Source of the DNA: an uncultured Eubacteriales bacterium
GTDB lineage: Bacteria > Bacillota > Clostridia > Christensenellales > CAG-138
DNA length: 47,844 nt
Reading direction: 5' to 3'
NCBI GenBank assembly: GCA_900544965.1
Contig: UQXE01000013.1
Coordinates: 1 to 47,844, forward strand
Both the position numbers and the translations under genes were made by a program. The notes beneath the pieces were generated by a model. That model saw nothing but the letters and a program-made list of their open reading frames with translations. It ran no database searches and had not been told where the DNA came from. Of this stretch, positions 17,190 to 25,814 are shown piece after piece (position 1 is the first letter of the stretch; each line of letters opens with the position of its first letter).

Positions 17190-18317
17190 TTAACCGTAAT
17201 AATATGCCATCAGCAGGGTTACCATTTCGTTATAGCTTCTGGAATCGCCCTGCTGATTGAATTTCAGATAGCTGTCATTAACCTGACCCATGGTGTCCTC
17301 TAGCGGCCCTTCAAATGACAGCCAATATTTATTGTAAGCATTAATATCGCGCTGTATCTGTTCACTGAATGAAGAATATAGCTCATAATATAGGTCGGGA
17401 TCCTCGCGGTAGAGCCTGTTGGCACAGTTAATCAGTGCAAGCATTATACCTGAATATTGCGTGGAGGCGTCCTGAGAGTAGGTGCAGGCAAGATATGCGA
17501 TAAAATTAGCTTCGTCCTCACGCGCGAATCCGAGCTGATGGGCCATTTCGTGCGCGGCGCTTGACAGCAAAAGCAGCGCCGGCTGGTCGACATTTACATT
17601 GGCTTCCGAGGTATAAGGCATAAACATGCCTGCAATACCCGCGCTTGAAAGCGCCTCTGAAAAATGCACGCTTTTAACCACGGTAAGCTCGCCCTCAAAT
17701 ATGGGATGATCCTTACTGAGGGCGGCATACGCTTGGGGAAGCAAATCAAAATGCGTATCCGGCCCATCCTTGAGCGCGAATACGCCTTCACTATCTTCAT
17801 ATAAATTTTTTCTAATCTCAGCCGCATCATTTGACAGCACCTCGCACATAAATGAGAGCTGTTCAACAGAATTGTCCGCTTGACTAAGGTTCATCAGCTC
17901 ATTCAGTCTCGGCCTGAAGTGGTTGATTCCCCATGTAAAGTAGAAGGTATTAAGCAGCACTCCTCCAAGGATCGCCAGCCCGAAAATAGTCCTGAAAAAG
18001 CGGACAACTCGGATTTTTCTGAACACGAGCTGAATAAGCCTTATTATAACTACCGCCGCTATGGATAAAACGGCGATTATTAAAAGCAGCTCAGCTAACG
18101 AAAAGGAAAACAGCGAGGATACTGCTGAAAGCACGGTGCGCACCGCAGGATATATTGATTGCGAATACACCCTTTCAACCTCATGGGGATTTTGGGACGC
18201 TATTGCGGGTATAGCGAACCCAAGCGGAACAATAAGCAGCCACGGCAGGCGCGTTGCCAACAGCGTAGACCACCGGTCTCGATTTCGCTTCTTTTCTCCT
18301 TTGCGGCTTCTTGCCAT
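17190..18317 (-). CDS. DUF3810-like membrane zinc metallopeptidase
   Basis: A 375-residue protein matching the DUF3810 family. A basic N-terminus precedes three hydrophobic segments (about residues 20-40, 65-95 and 108-130). A large extracytoplasmic domain carries HEMAH (256-260), with Glu in REDEANF 9 residues later, a gluzincin-type zinc site. The start is ATG 18317, where GAGGTG lies 6 nt upstream; the frame is open ten codons further. The family function is not established. Proteolytic activity is inferred from the intact HEXXH plus downstream Glu. It converges with the VanW lipoprotein gene (19-nt gap). Confidence 0.82.
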   Translation of the reverse strand: MARSRKGEKKRNRDRWSTLLATRLPWLLIVPLGFAIPAIASQNPHEVERVYSQSIYPAVRTVLSAVSSLFSFSLAELLLIIAVLSIAAVVIIRLIQLVFRKIRVVRFFRTIFGLAILGGVLLNTFYFTWGINHFRPRLNELMNLSQADNSVEQLSFMCEVLSNDAAEIRKNLYEDSEGVFALKDGPDTHFDLLPQAYAALSKDHPIFEGELTVVKSVHFSEALSSAGIAGMFMPYTSEANVNVDQPALLLLSSAAHEMAHQLGFAREDEANFIAYLACTYSQDASTQYSGIMLALINCANRLYREDPDLYYELYSSFSEQIQRDINAYNKYWLSFEGPLEDTMGQVNDSYLKFNQQGDSRSYNEMVTLLMAYYYG

Positions 18318-18355
18318 CCGGTACACCTCAGAGTTAAGCTTTTGCAATAATCGCC

Positions 18356-18364
18356 ATTATAGCA
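18356..18364 (-). promoter_or_regulatory. Extended -10 promoter of the DUF3810 gene
   Basis: On the minus strand TGCTATAAT is a perfect extended -10, about 39 bp before the start codon. The upstream region is T-rich without a clear -35. Confidence 0.6.
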
Positions 18365-18406
18365 CATATATTCAAAAATTAAAAATATACTGCATAAATA
18401 GGCCTA

Positions 18407-18883
18407 TTACTCCGCTTCGCGCCATACGTCCAGGAGTTGGCCGACCCATCCCTGATCGGGAGCCTCTACAAGCGTGAACGGCTCGTTGCCGCTTGGATCC
18501 TTAGGGAATATAAGCAGCGTTGGATTTCTTACTTCCCCTGGCAATACGCGAAAGTGAAACAGCGCATAGTCGATATAACCCTCATGGTATATAAGGATAG
18601 TCGCATCCCCCCAGGTCTGTTTTGGATTGCCTATGACTGAATGGTTAATTGCCTCTATGCCAAGCACATCCGTCCTTCCATCGTCTTGAGTATACACTAT
18701 GATGCCGCTCTCGGGGATTACAACCTTAGCTCCTTCTATGGGCTCGCCGGTCCATCCATCCTCAACCCGGATGCAGACTTGGCCAAAATCCTTTACCATG
18801 CTCCCAACTATGGCCTTTCCTATAAATAGCAGCGCTATAAGTACAGCCAAGCCACAGACCGATATAACAATATATTTTTTCAT
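18407..18883 (-). CDS. Membrane-anchored protein with carboxypeptidase-regulatory-like domain
   Basis: A 158-residue protein with an N-terminal transmembrane anchor (about residues 4-24) and an extracytoplasmic beta-sandwich. The segment CIRVEDGWTGEPIEGAKVVI followed by YTQDDGRTDV resembles carboxypeptidase regulatory-like or Ig-like repeats. No catalytic motif is visible. The start is ATG 18883, with AAGGAG at proper distance; GTG 18892 lies on the ribosome site itself. It is divergent from pgi. Function unknown. Confidence 0.65.
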   Translation of the reverse strand: MKKYIVISVCGLAVLIALLFIGKAIVGSMVKDFGQVCIRVEDGWTGEPIEGAKVVIPESGIIVYTQDDGRTDVLGIEAINHSVIGNPKQTWGDATILIYHEGYIDYALFHFRVLPGEVRNPTLLIFPKDPSGNEPFTLVEAPDQGWVGQLLDVWREAE

Positions 18884-18934
18884 AGACTTCACTCCTTTTT
18901 GCTTAAATCTATGCGCAATTAAATTACCGTTATG

Positions 18935-18943
18935 TGGTATACT
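18935..18943 (+). promoter_or_regulatory. Extended -10 promoter of pgi
   Basis: TGGTATACT is an extended -10 about 30 bp before the start codon. A TATAAT at 18944-18949 is an overlapping alternative. Confidence 0.5.
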
Positions 18944-18972
18944 TATAATTAAAAGAATCGGAGGATGCGTGA

Positions 18973-20394
18973 ATGAGGTTTAACGATGCACAATGGCGCG
19001 ATAGAATGCGGCTTGGCCTTGATTTTAATAACATGATGAAGGAGTGTATTGGGGAGCGGGGTATAGATATATCCGAGCTTCAAGGCATAATCCCTCAGTG
19101 TGAAACGGCGGTGGAACTGCTGGAACAAAAAAGAGGCTCTATGCAATGGCGCGGCCTTCCATACAATCAGGAGGATATACTAAAGGACGTAAAATCAGCG
19201 GCCGAATCGATACGCCGCAGATTTGACAACTTCGTCGTACTGGGTATTGGCGGAAGCGCCCTAGGCCCGATTGCCGTGCACCAGGCATTATGCCATCTGC
19301 GCTATAACGAGCTGGAAAAGGACAGGCGCAACGGGCCTAGGTTCTATGTAGAGGACAACGTGGATCCTGAACGCATGGCTGCGCTTTTGGATGTTATAGA
19401 CGTTGAGAATACCGCATTCAACGTAATAACAAAATCGGGAAGCACATCTGAAACGATGGCGCAGCTTTTGATCATAACCGGAATTTTAAGGGAGAAGCTT
19501 GGCGATGAAATCGGGGACCGCATTATAGCAACTACCGACCGCAACAGGGGCAATCTTATTAAAATAGCAAGGGATCTTAATTTAACCACTCTATATGTGC
19601 CCGACGGCGTAGGAGGCAGGTTCAGCGAGCTTTGTCCGGTAGGCTTGCTTCCAGCGGCTGTCTGCGGCATAGACATTGACGGGCTGCTTGCCGGAGCGCG
19701 CTATATGGACGAGCTATGCTCCTCACGACGAATCATGGAAAATCCCGCATGTATGCTTGCCGCACTTGAAGTAATCGCGATGCAAAAGGAGCATAATATC
19801 TCTGTGATGATGCCCTATGCCGATTCATTAAGATATTTCGCCGATTGGTATGCGCAGCTGTGGGCTGAATCATTGGGAAAACGGTACGACAACAATGGAA
19901 AAGAGGTGTTTTGCGGTCAGACTCCAGTAAAGGCGCTGGGGGTAACGGACCAGCATTCCCAGGTGCAGCTATATACAGAGGGGCCGTTTGATAAGGTTAT
20001 AACTTTTATTGGGGTTGAGCGCTTCCGTCGGGAAGTAATGATACCGCACGCATACGATCATATTCGGGACGTTGCGTTCCTTAGCGGACATACGCTCAAT
20101 GACCTTATCTCAGCGGAACGATATGCCACTGAGTACGCCGTTAAAAAAAGCGGTCACCTCAGCAAGACGATAATGCTACCAGAGGTCAATCCGTTTACAA
20201 TCGGCCAGCTTATATGCCTTTTGGAGATGCAGACGGCGTATGCAGGGGAATTGCTTAATATAAATGCGTTCGACCAGCCGGGGGTAGAGGAGGGTAAGAA
20301 TGCTACATACGCGTTGCTGGGAAAGCCGGGATACGAGGATAAAAGGTCAGAATTAAACGGGCACAACAGCAGGCTCGAGAAATATATAATTTAA
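18973..20394 (+). CDS. pgi: Glucose-6-phosphate isomerase
   Basis: A 473-residue phosphoglucose isomerase that interconverts glucose-6-phosphate and fructose-6-phosphate in the cytosol. Sugar-phosphate-binding motifs are visible: VLGIGGSALGP (about 88-98), the TKSGSTSET loop (about 153-161) and GVGGRFSELCPVGLLP (about 213-228). QHSQVQLYTEGP and SGHTLNDL follow in the second half. GGAGG lies 8 nt before ATG 18973. It stands alone, away from the pgk-tpiA-gpmI operon at 25.8-29.3 kb. Length is typical of the Firmicute form. Confidence 0.96.
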   Translation: MRFNDAQWRDRMRLGLDFNNMMKECIGERGIDISELQGIIPQCETAVELLEQKRGSMQWRGLPYNQEDILKDVKSAAESIRRRFDNFVVLGIGGSALGPIAVHQALCHLRYNELEKDRRNGPRFYVEDNVDPERMAALLDVIDVENTAFNVITKSGSTSETMAQLLIITGILREKLGDEIGDRIIATTDRNRGNLIKIARDLNLTTLYVPDGVGGRFSELCPVGLLPAAVCGIDIDGLLAGARYMDELCSSRRIMENPACMLAALEVIAMQKEHNISVMMPYADSLRYFADWYAQLWAESLGKRYDNNGKEVFCGQTPVKALGVTDQHSQVQLYTEGPFDKVITFIGVERFRREVMIPHAYDHIRDVAFLSGHTLNDLISAERYATEYAVKKSGHLSKTIMLPEVNPFTIGQLICLLEMQTAYAGELLNINAFDQPGVEEGKNATYALLGKPGYEDKRSELNGHNSRLEKYII

Positions 20395-20566
20395 CGATTT
20401 GCTTAGAAGACAAAAGCGTAATATGGATAAGGTGAAGGAAACCAAGGGTCAATAAATACAATATTACCTTTGGCTCATAATCGCGGAATAATTCTGTCGC
20501 CAAAACCTTGGCTTTGCAATGAAGGCAGGGTTTAAGCTATCTCTTTTAGACGATTAAAACGTTTGC

Positions 20567-20707
20567 TTATCGTTTGCAGCGGCCGCTTTTTGGGCAGCCT
20601 CCGCAGCCGTTCTTGCAGCCGCTTTTTCGGTTTTTCCATGCCATGACCAGACAATATATGGTCCATCCGGCTATCAATGCCGCTATCAAATAGAATAACC
20701 AGTGCAT
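20567..20707 (-). CDS. FeoB-associated Cys-rich membrane protein
   Basis: A 46-residue peptide with one N-terminal transmembrane helix (about residues 3-23) and a cysteine-rich tail, SGCKNGCGGCPKSGRCK. This is the pattern of the small FeoB-associated Cys-rich family found downstream of feoB in many Firmicutes. TAGGAGGA immediately precedes ATG 20707. It starts 27 nt after the feoB stop and is probably cotranscribed. The clustered cysteines may pass or sense ferrous iron at the transporter; that role is inferred. A partial hairpin with CCAAGGG/CCTTTGG arms lies beyond it (20442-20473). Confidence 0.88.
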   Translation of the reverse strand: MHWLFYLIAALIAGWTIYCLVMAWKNRKSGCKNGCGGCPKSGRCKR

Positions 20708-20734
20708 ACTTCCTCCTAAAGGCTTAATATAGCT

Positions 20735-23287
20735 TTATAAAAACAGGGATCCAAGCTGATATATTACAAGGGATGTCAAGTAAGCTATTGCTATTTGATA
20801 CGCTACTGTAATCGCGGTCCATTTACCGCTATTCAGTTCCCTTCTCATTGTGGCGACGGATGCCATACAGGGCGTATATAGCAGGACAAACACTAGAAAG
20901 CTGTAAGCGGTAAGCGGCGTGAAGGAGCCGGACAATGCGCCGAACAAAGCCTGGTTTGAGGCGTCGGCGGCAAACCCGTAAAAGACCGACATGCTGCTCA
21001 CGACGGCTTCCTTTGCTACAACACCTGAAAGCAGCGCTACGGCCGCCTGCCACGATCCAAAGCCCAGAGGGGTGAAAACCGGAGCTATAAAACCGCCCAT
21101 CTTTCCCAGAATGCTCTGTGCTTCATTTTCAACCATTGAGAATGAGAAATCAAAGCTCATCAGGAACCATATCACGACGCTCATAGCAAATATGAGGGTT
21201 CCCGCTTTTTCAAGAAAATGCTTTACCTTTTCCCATACGTTGAGCAGCGTATTTCTGATGCCGGGCAACCGGTAGGGCGGCAGTTCGATCAAAAACTGGG
21301 CGTCGGCGCCTTTAAACAGCGTTTTTTTAAAGACAAGGCCGGATAATATGCCCGCAAGTATTCCAAGCGCATACAGGCTTATTATTACTATAGCCGCATG
21401 CCTGCCAAAGAATGCGCCAGCCATCAGCGCGTATACGGGAAGCTTGGCTGAACAGCTCATAAACGGAAGCAGCATAATTGTCATACGTTTATCGCGCAGG
21501 TTTTCCATAGTTCGGGTGCCCATGGTGGCGGGAACGGTGCATCCAAAGCCCATCAGCAGCGGGATAAAGCTCTTTCCGCTCAGACCAAACCTGCGCATGG
21601 GCCTATCCATTATAAAGGCTATGCGGCTCATATAGCCGCTGTCCTCCAATATGGACAGGCAGAGGAAAAGCAGCGCGATTTGGGGCAAAAACACTATAAC
21701 CCCGCCGACGCCGGCAATGATCCCATCGCAGATAAGGCTTGTCAGCCAGTCCATAGAACCCATGTTTACCAGCGCTGAGCGTATAAACGGAGCAAAAGTA
21801 TCGTCTATAAATCCGCCGACCAGGTCGGACAGCCATGCGCCGGCCGAACCAAAGGTCAGGAAGAATATCAGGGCCATTATGCATATGAAAACGGGAAGCG
21901 CCAGAAATCTATTCGTAAGCACCTTATCTATCCTGTCGCTGATTGAGGACGCGCCTTTCCTGTGCTTACGTTTGAGCGCTATGCCTACTACGTGCTCAAT
22001 ATACCTGTAGCGGCTTTCCGCAACCATGGCCTCGTTATCGCCTATTTCGCTGTTAAAGGCGTACTCGGCAACCACGGCGGCTACCCTTTCTGAATCCTGC
22101 CTGCTGAGGTTTAGCGCTTTCAGCGTGAGCCTGTCGCCTTCAAGAAGCTTGATTTCGGCCCAATGACGCGACAGTTCCGACTTATCCATATATGGTTCAA
22201 TTATTTCACCGATTCGATGGTGGAACGAGTGCGTATAATCGTCGTAAAGATCGTCGGGTTCAAGGTTGAATCCCTCATGAAATTGTGTATGCACGGCCTG
22301 AATAAGCTTCTGAGCCGATGTGACGAGGTCGTCAACTCCCTTTCCGGTTCTCGCGCTTATGGGTACAACGGGAATTCCAAGTTCTCGGGACAGCGCCCTG
22401 CAGTCAATCCTGTCGCCCTTGCGCTCAACCTCGTCCATCATATTGAGCGCTATAATCATAGGCACCTCCAGCTCCAAAAGCTGAATGGTAAGGTATAGGT
22501 TGCGTTCAAGATTGGTTCCGTCAACTATATTTATAATGGCGTCAGGCTTTTCCTTTATTATAAAATCGCGGGATACTATCTCCTCCATCGAGTTTGGCGA
22601 AAGCGAATATATGCCGGGCAGATCTACAAGCGTCATCTCATGGCCCATGGTGCAAAGGCCATTTGGACAGCGCCCGCGCCTACGGCGCTTTGTCCTTATT
22701 TTACCCTCCTTTTTTTCAACAGTGACCCCCGGCCAGTTTCCCACATATTCCCTTGAGCCGGTCATTGCGTTAAATAGCGTGGTTTTGCCGCAATTTGGGT
22801 TGCCTATCAGCGCAAGCTTGACGGGGCACTGGTTCTCGGAGGCTTCTATTGCGCAGGCCTTTGCACGCGCATTGCGCCTGCCGCTCTCACACGGCGCACA
22901 GCGGCTTATCATAAGCTCGGTAAGCCTTGCGGCCCTTTCATGCTCCTCAGCGTCGGATCTGTCCGAGTGGGCGACTTTTTTAAGAAGCGTTTCCCCCTTT
23001 TTTTCACGTTCCAGCATAAGCGCCTGCTGTTTAAGCAAAAAATTCTGGGCCTCATCCTCAGTCATAAGAAATATATTTGCGGCGTCGGCGCGTCTGATGG
23101 ACAGCTGATATCCACGCAGACTCACCTCGATAGGATCGCCCAGAGGCGCTATCTTGCAAATCTGAATCTCAGTGCCTGGAATTATGCCCATATCAATAAG
23201 CCGCCGCTTAAGGTCGGACCCGCCGGCCATACCGTATATCAGACCGCTTTGACCTGGTTTAAGCTGCAGTAAGTTTTTTTTATCCAT
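20735..23287 (-). CDS. feoB: Ferrous iron transporter, FeoA-FeoB fusion
   Basis: An 850-residue fusion. Residues 1-75 form a FeoA (SH3-like) domain with LKRRLIDMGIIPGTEI. A linker of about 80 residues carries CAPC (130-133) and two further cysteines (145, 154). The FeoB GTPase domain follows: G1 GNPNCGKT (162-169), G2 NWPGVTVE (184-191), G3 DLPG (222-225) and G4 NMMD. The membrane domain begins near residue 450 and contains two Gate-type blocks, FIPLLMGFGCTVPATMGTR and a GVVAKEAVVSSM segment. Between G2 and G3 an extra basic loop has CPNGLC (207-212). It imports Fe(II), typical for anaerobes. Confidence 0.96.
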   Translation of the reverse strand: MDKKNLLQLKPGQSGLIYGMAGGSDLKRRLIDMGIIPGTEIQICKIAPLGDPIEVSLRGYQLSIRRADAANIFLMTEDEAQNFLLKQQALMLEREKKGETLLKKVAHSDRSDAEEHERAARLTELMISRCAPCESGRRNARAKACAIEASENQCPVKLALIGNPNCGKTTLFNAMTGSREYVGNWPGVTVEKKEGKIRTKRRRRGRCPNGLCTMGHEMTLVDLPGIYSLSPNSMEEIVSRDFIIKEKPDAIINIVDGTNLERNLYLTIQLLELEVPMIIALNMMDEVERKGDRIDCRALSRELGIPVVPISARTGKGVDDLVTSAQKLIQAVHTQFHEGFNLEPDDLYDDYTHSFHHRIGEIIEPYMDKSELSRHWAEIKLLEGDRLTLKALNLSRQDSERVAAVVAEYAFNSEIGDNEAMVAESRYRYIEHVVGIALKRKHRKGASSISDRIDKVLTNRFLALPVFICIMALIFFLTFGSAGAWLSDLVGGFIDDTFAPFIRSALVNMGSMDWLTSLICDGIIAGVGGVIVFLPQIALLFLCLSILEDSGYMSRIAFIMDRPMRRFGLSGKSFIPLLMGFGCTVPATMGTRTMENLRDKRMTIMLLPFMSCSAKLPVYALMAGAFFGRHAAIVIISLYALGILAGILSGLVFKKTLFKGADAQFLIELPPYRLPGIRNTLLNVWEKVKHFLEKAGTLIFAMSVVIWFLMSFDFSFSMVENEAQSILGKMGGFIAPVFTPLGFGSWQAAVALLSGVVAKEAVVSSMSVFYGFAADASNQALFGALSGSFTPLTAYSFLVFVLLYTPCMASVATMRRELNSGKWTAITVAYQIAIAYLTSLVIYQLGSLFL

Positions 23288-23330
23288 AGTTTCCCCATTA
23301 AATAGAGTTAGCAGTAAATAACTTAATTAA

Positions 23331-23358
23331 ATTATAACATATGTATATGGCATGTCAA
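23331..23358 (-). promoter_or_regulatory. Sigma-A promoter of feoAB
   Basis: On the minus strand perfect TTGACA and perfect TATAAT are separated by 16 bp, 44 bp before the feoB start. A Fur site was looked for in the AT-rich leader but none is convincing. Confidence 0.8.
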
Positions 23359-23473
23359 CGCTAATAAGAAGCTCTGTTTTAAACAATAGAGGCTGTGTTA
23401 GTACTACTGGAAACTCAACAGACATATATATCTAGCGAATATGCGGACAAAGTGCATGTCGGGAGGTAATAAA

Positions 23474-24952
23474 ATGGATAGATCCGAGCTTTACAGGGAT
23501 ATTGCTCAAAGGACCCAGGGAGATATATACATGGGCGTGGTGGGTCCGGTTAGGACGGGAAAATCGACATTTATTAAGCGCTTCATGGATCTGCTTGTCG
23601 TACCCAATGTGGAAAACGAGCATGTTAAGGAACGCTTGATCGACGAATTGCCGCAAAGCGGGTCCGGCAAAACGATAATGACGACCCAGCCGAAGTTTGT
23701 TCCAAACGACGCTGTTGAGCTTACGCTGGACGAGAGGATCGGGTTTCGAATAAGAATGGTAGACTGTGTAGGCTATATGGTAGACGGGGCGATCGGACAC
23801 ACCGAGGCTGACGTGCCGCGCATGGTCAGAACTCCGTGGTTTGATTACGATATCCCGTTCGAGGAAGCCGCGGAGATAGGGACCAGAAAGGTTATTACGG
23901 AGCATTCCACGATAGGCCTGGTGATGACCACGGATGGAAGTATAACGGGCATTGAAAGGGAAGCGTATGTAAGCTCCGAGGAGCGTGTTGTTAGCGAACT
24001 CCAGGCTCAGGGCAAGCCGTTTATCGTAATTCTCAACAGTATTCATCCGGAGGCGGACGAAACCGCCGTGCTCGCCCAAACGATGCACGAAAGATATAAC
24101 GCCACAGTCGTACCGATGGATGTATTGAACATGAGCGTAGATCAGGCCAGCTCAATACTCGAGGGAATACTCATGGAGTTCCCAATAAAGATGATACAGA
24201 TAAATATACCGTCGTGGCTGAGGGCCTTAGGGGTATCGCATTGGCTTGCGCAGAGGGCGCTGAAAGCCGTTAACGAGAATGTCGGCGAATTATCAAAGAT
24301 GCGCGATTACGCGGTGCTTAGGGACGCCTTGCAGGGCATAGAGGATTATAAGCCGTGCAAGTTAGAAACTATTGAAATGGGAAGCGGCACCATACGGCTT
24401 GAGCTTTCCCCGGACGAAGGCATGTTCTACAGGATTTTAGGAGAACAATGCGGAATTGAGATAGAGGACGATTATCACCTGATATCTACGCTCAAGGAAT
24501 TCTCAAAGGCAAAGCAGGAATACGACCATATAAAGGCGGGCCTGGAAGAGGCGGCGCGAACAGGCTATGGCATGGTTCCTCCGGAGCCCGACGATATGGT
24601 TCTTGACGAGCCCGAGATCGTACAGCAGGGCGGACGGTTCGGCGTAAAGCTGAGAGCGCGGGCTTCAGGGCTCCATTTGATTAGGGTCGACATAGATTCC
24701 GAGGTTTCGCCGCTGGTTGGTACCGAAGAACAGTCGGAGGAATTTATGCAGTATCTTATGGATACGTTTGATAAAGATCCTGAAGGCATATGGAGCACCA
24801 ACATATTCGGCAAGCCGCTTTACGACCTTGTAAGGGACGGCATGGCAGGAAAGGTGAACCGCATGCCGGATCCTGTTAAACAAAAGCTTCAATCCACAAT
24901 CCAGAGGATGGTCAACGACGGATGCAACGGACTCATATGCATAATGCTTTAA
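23474..24952 (+). CDS. spoIVA: Stage IV sporulation protein A (coat morphogenetic ATPase)
   Basis: A 492-residue protein, the same length as Bacillus subtilis SpoIVA. The start at ATG 23474 is supported by GGGAGGT 7 nt upstream and by the conserved N-terminus; the frame is open eleven codons further. Walker A is GPVRTGKS (24-31), with MVDCVGYMVDGA as the downstream GTPase-like switch region. The C-terminal tail, NDGCNGLICIML, holds the hydrophobic end used for attachment. SpoIVA polymerises on the forespore surface using ATP and forms the coat basement layer, normally under sigma-E control; no confident sigma-E promoter was assigned. It converges with a lipoprotein gene and shares TTAA with its stop. 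Confidence 0.98.
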   Translation: MDRSELYRDIAQRTQGDIYMGVVGPVRTGKSTFIKRFMDLLVVPNVENEHVKERLIDELPQSGSGKTIMTTQPKFVPNDAVELTLDERIGFRIRMVDCVGYMVDGAIGHTEADVPRMVRTPWFDYDIPFEEAAEIGTRKVITEHSTIGLVMTTDGSITGIEREAYVSSEERVVSELQAQGKPFIVILNSIHPEADETAVLAQTMHERYNATVVPMDVLNMSVDQASSILEGILMEFPIKMIQINIPSWLRALGVSHWLAQRALKAVNENVGELSKMRDYAVLRDALQGIEDYKPCKLETIEMGSGTIRLELSPDEGMFYRILGEQCGIEIEDDYHLISTLKEFSKAKQEYDHIKAGLEEAARTGYGMVPPEPDDMVLDEPEIVQQGGRFGVKLRARASGLHLIRVDIDSEVSPLVGTEEQSEEFMQYLMDTFDKDPEGIWSTNIFGKPLYDLVRDGMAGKVNRMPDPVKQKLQSTIQRMVNDGCNGLICIML

Positions 24953-25713
24953 TTGAATCCAAAGCCGGATGCCTTTATAGCGGACGCCCTGCTTGAAAGG
25001 CCGTCAATCGCAAGCTCCGTCATATCAACAACAAAGCTATGGGCAACGCCCGATTTTAACGTAGCGTTCTCGGAGAAGTGCCAGACGCCCATAAGCGATC
25101 CGGAATCGTCATAAAAGGCCGCGTAAATGAGGTTAAGATTGCAGTCAGTTCCGCTTTTGTTCTCCACCGTTCCAGAAAGCGTGGAGAATCCTGGATAGTT
25201 ATCAGCGACAAGCAACCCCTCAACCTCTAGATCAATTCGGTCAATCGCGGCCTTTTCGCATTCCAGGCTTGCTGTAAGCTCCATATCGGACTTGAACCTC
25301 GCATCCTCATCCGGAGCGCCCCAGTATGTTACATAAGACGTGTCGCCGGGATATAATACGTCATATTGGCACAGCATTGGCGTAAACTCATGTGAAACAC
25401 TGTATGAGCCGGATGTAAAGACAAATCTTGCGCTGGACAGCACGACAGGGCAGTTCCCGTCATTTCTGTACTCTACAGCGCCATATAGTACGTTTGCGTC
25501 ATCAAAAAGATATGCAACGGAACTTAATACGCTTACGGCAGCGTTTGAACCGTATTCGTTGTTTGCCGTAGCTTCAGGCGGAGTATCAGAGCCGGTTTCC
25601 GTCGGATTCTCATCCGTCTGTTCTGCCATCAGCGAAGAGGGTTGATTGCTGGCGCACGAAATCAAGGACAATGCAAGGCAAATTATTAGTAATAAAGCGA
25701 TAACGCGTTTCAA
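24949..25713 (-). CDS. Secreted lipoprotein with FxLYD-like beta domain
   Basis: A 254-residue lipoprotein. The signal peptide ends with LISC (lipobox); a Ser/Thr/Glu-rich linker of about 40 residues then leads to beta-rich sequence. Motifs such as LYGAVEYRNDGNCPV and TLSGTVENKSGTDCN followed by YAAFYDDSGSLMG resemble FxLYD-type domains. TTG 25713 is preferred as start because GGGAGAG ends 7 nt before it; ATG 25719 nearly touches that site. Its role is unknown. The stop shares TTAA with spoIVA on the other strand. Confidence 0.72.
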   Translation of the reverse strand: MKRVIALLLIICLALSLISCASNQPSSLMAEQTDENPTETGSDTPPEATANNEYGSNAAVSVLSSVAYLFDDANVLYGAVEYRNDGNCPVVLSSARFVFTSGSYSVSHEFTPMLCQYDVLYPGDTSYVTYWGAPDEDARFKSDMELTASLECEKAAIDRIDLEVEGLLVADNYPGFSTLSGTVENKSGTDCNLNLIYAAFYDDSGSLMGVWHFSENATLKSGVAHSFVVDMTELAIDGLSSRASAIKASGFGFN

Positions 25714-25744
25714 AAGCATCTCTCCCTAAATAAATTAACATAAA

Positions 25745-25772
25745 AGCCGCACTTTTTCATGAAAGTACGGCT
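25745..25772 (-). terminator. Terminator of the pgk-tpiA-gpmI operon
   Basis: On the minus strand AGCCG-T-ACTTT pairs with AAAGT-G-CGGCT (one mismatch) and is followed by TTTTATG, 43 bp beyond the gpmI stop. Confidence 0.78.
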
Positions 25773-25814
25773 AAAGTATAGCATAATATACAACCTGCGG
25801 CAATAGCATAATCT

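Noticed and set aside
23300..23345. Fur box upstream of feoAB
   Set aside because: The leader is AT-rich with partial symmetry, but no good match to the 19-bp Fur consensus could be aligned.
23432..24088. 218-codon antisense frame over spoIVA
   Set aside because: No family resemblance; it mirrors a strongly conserved gene and has no ribosome site.
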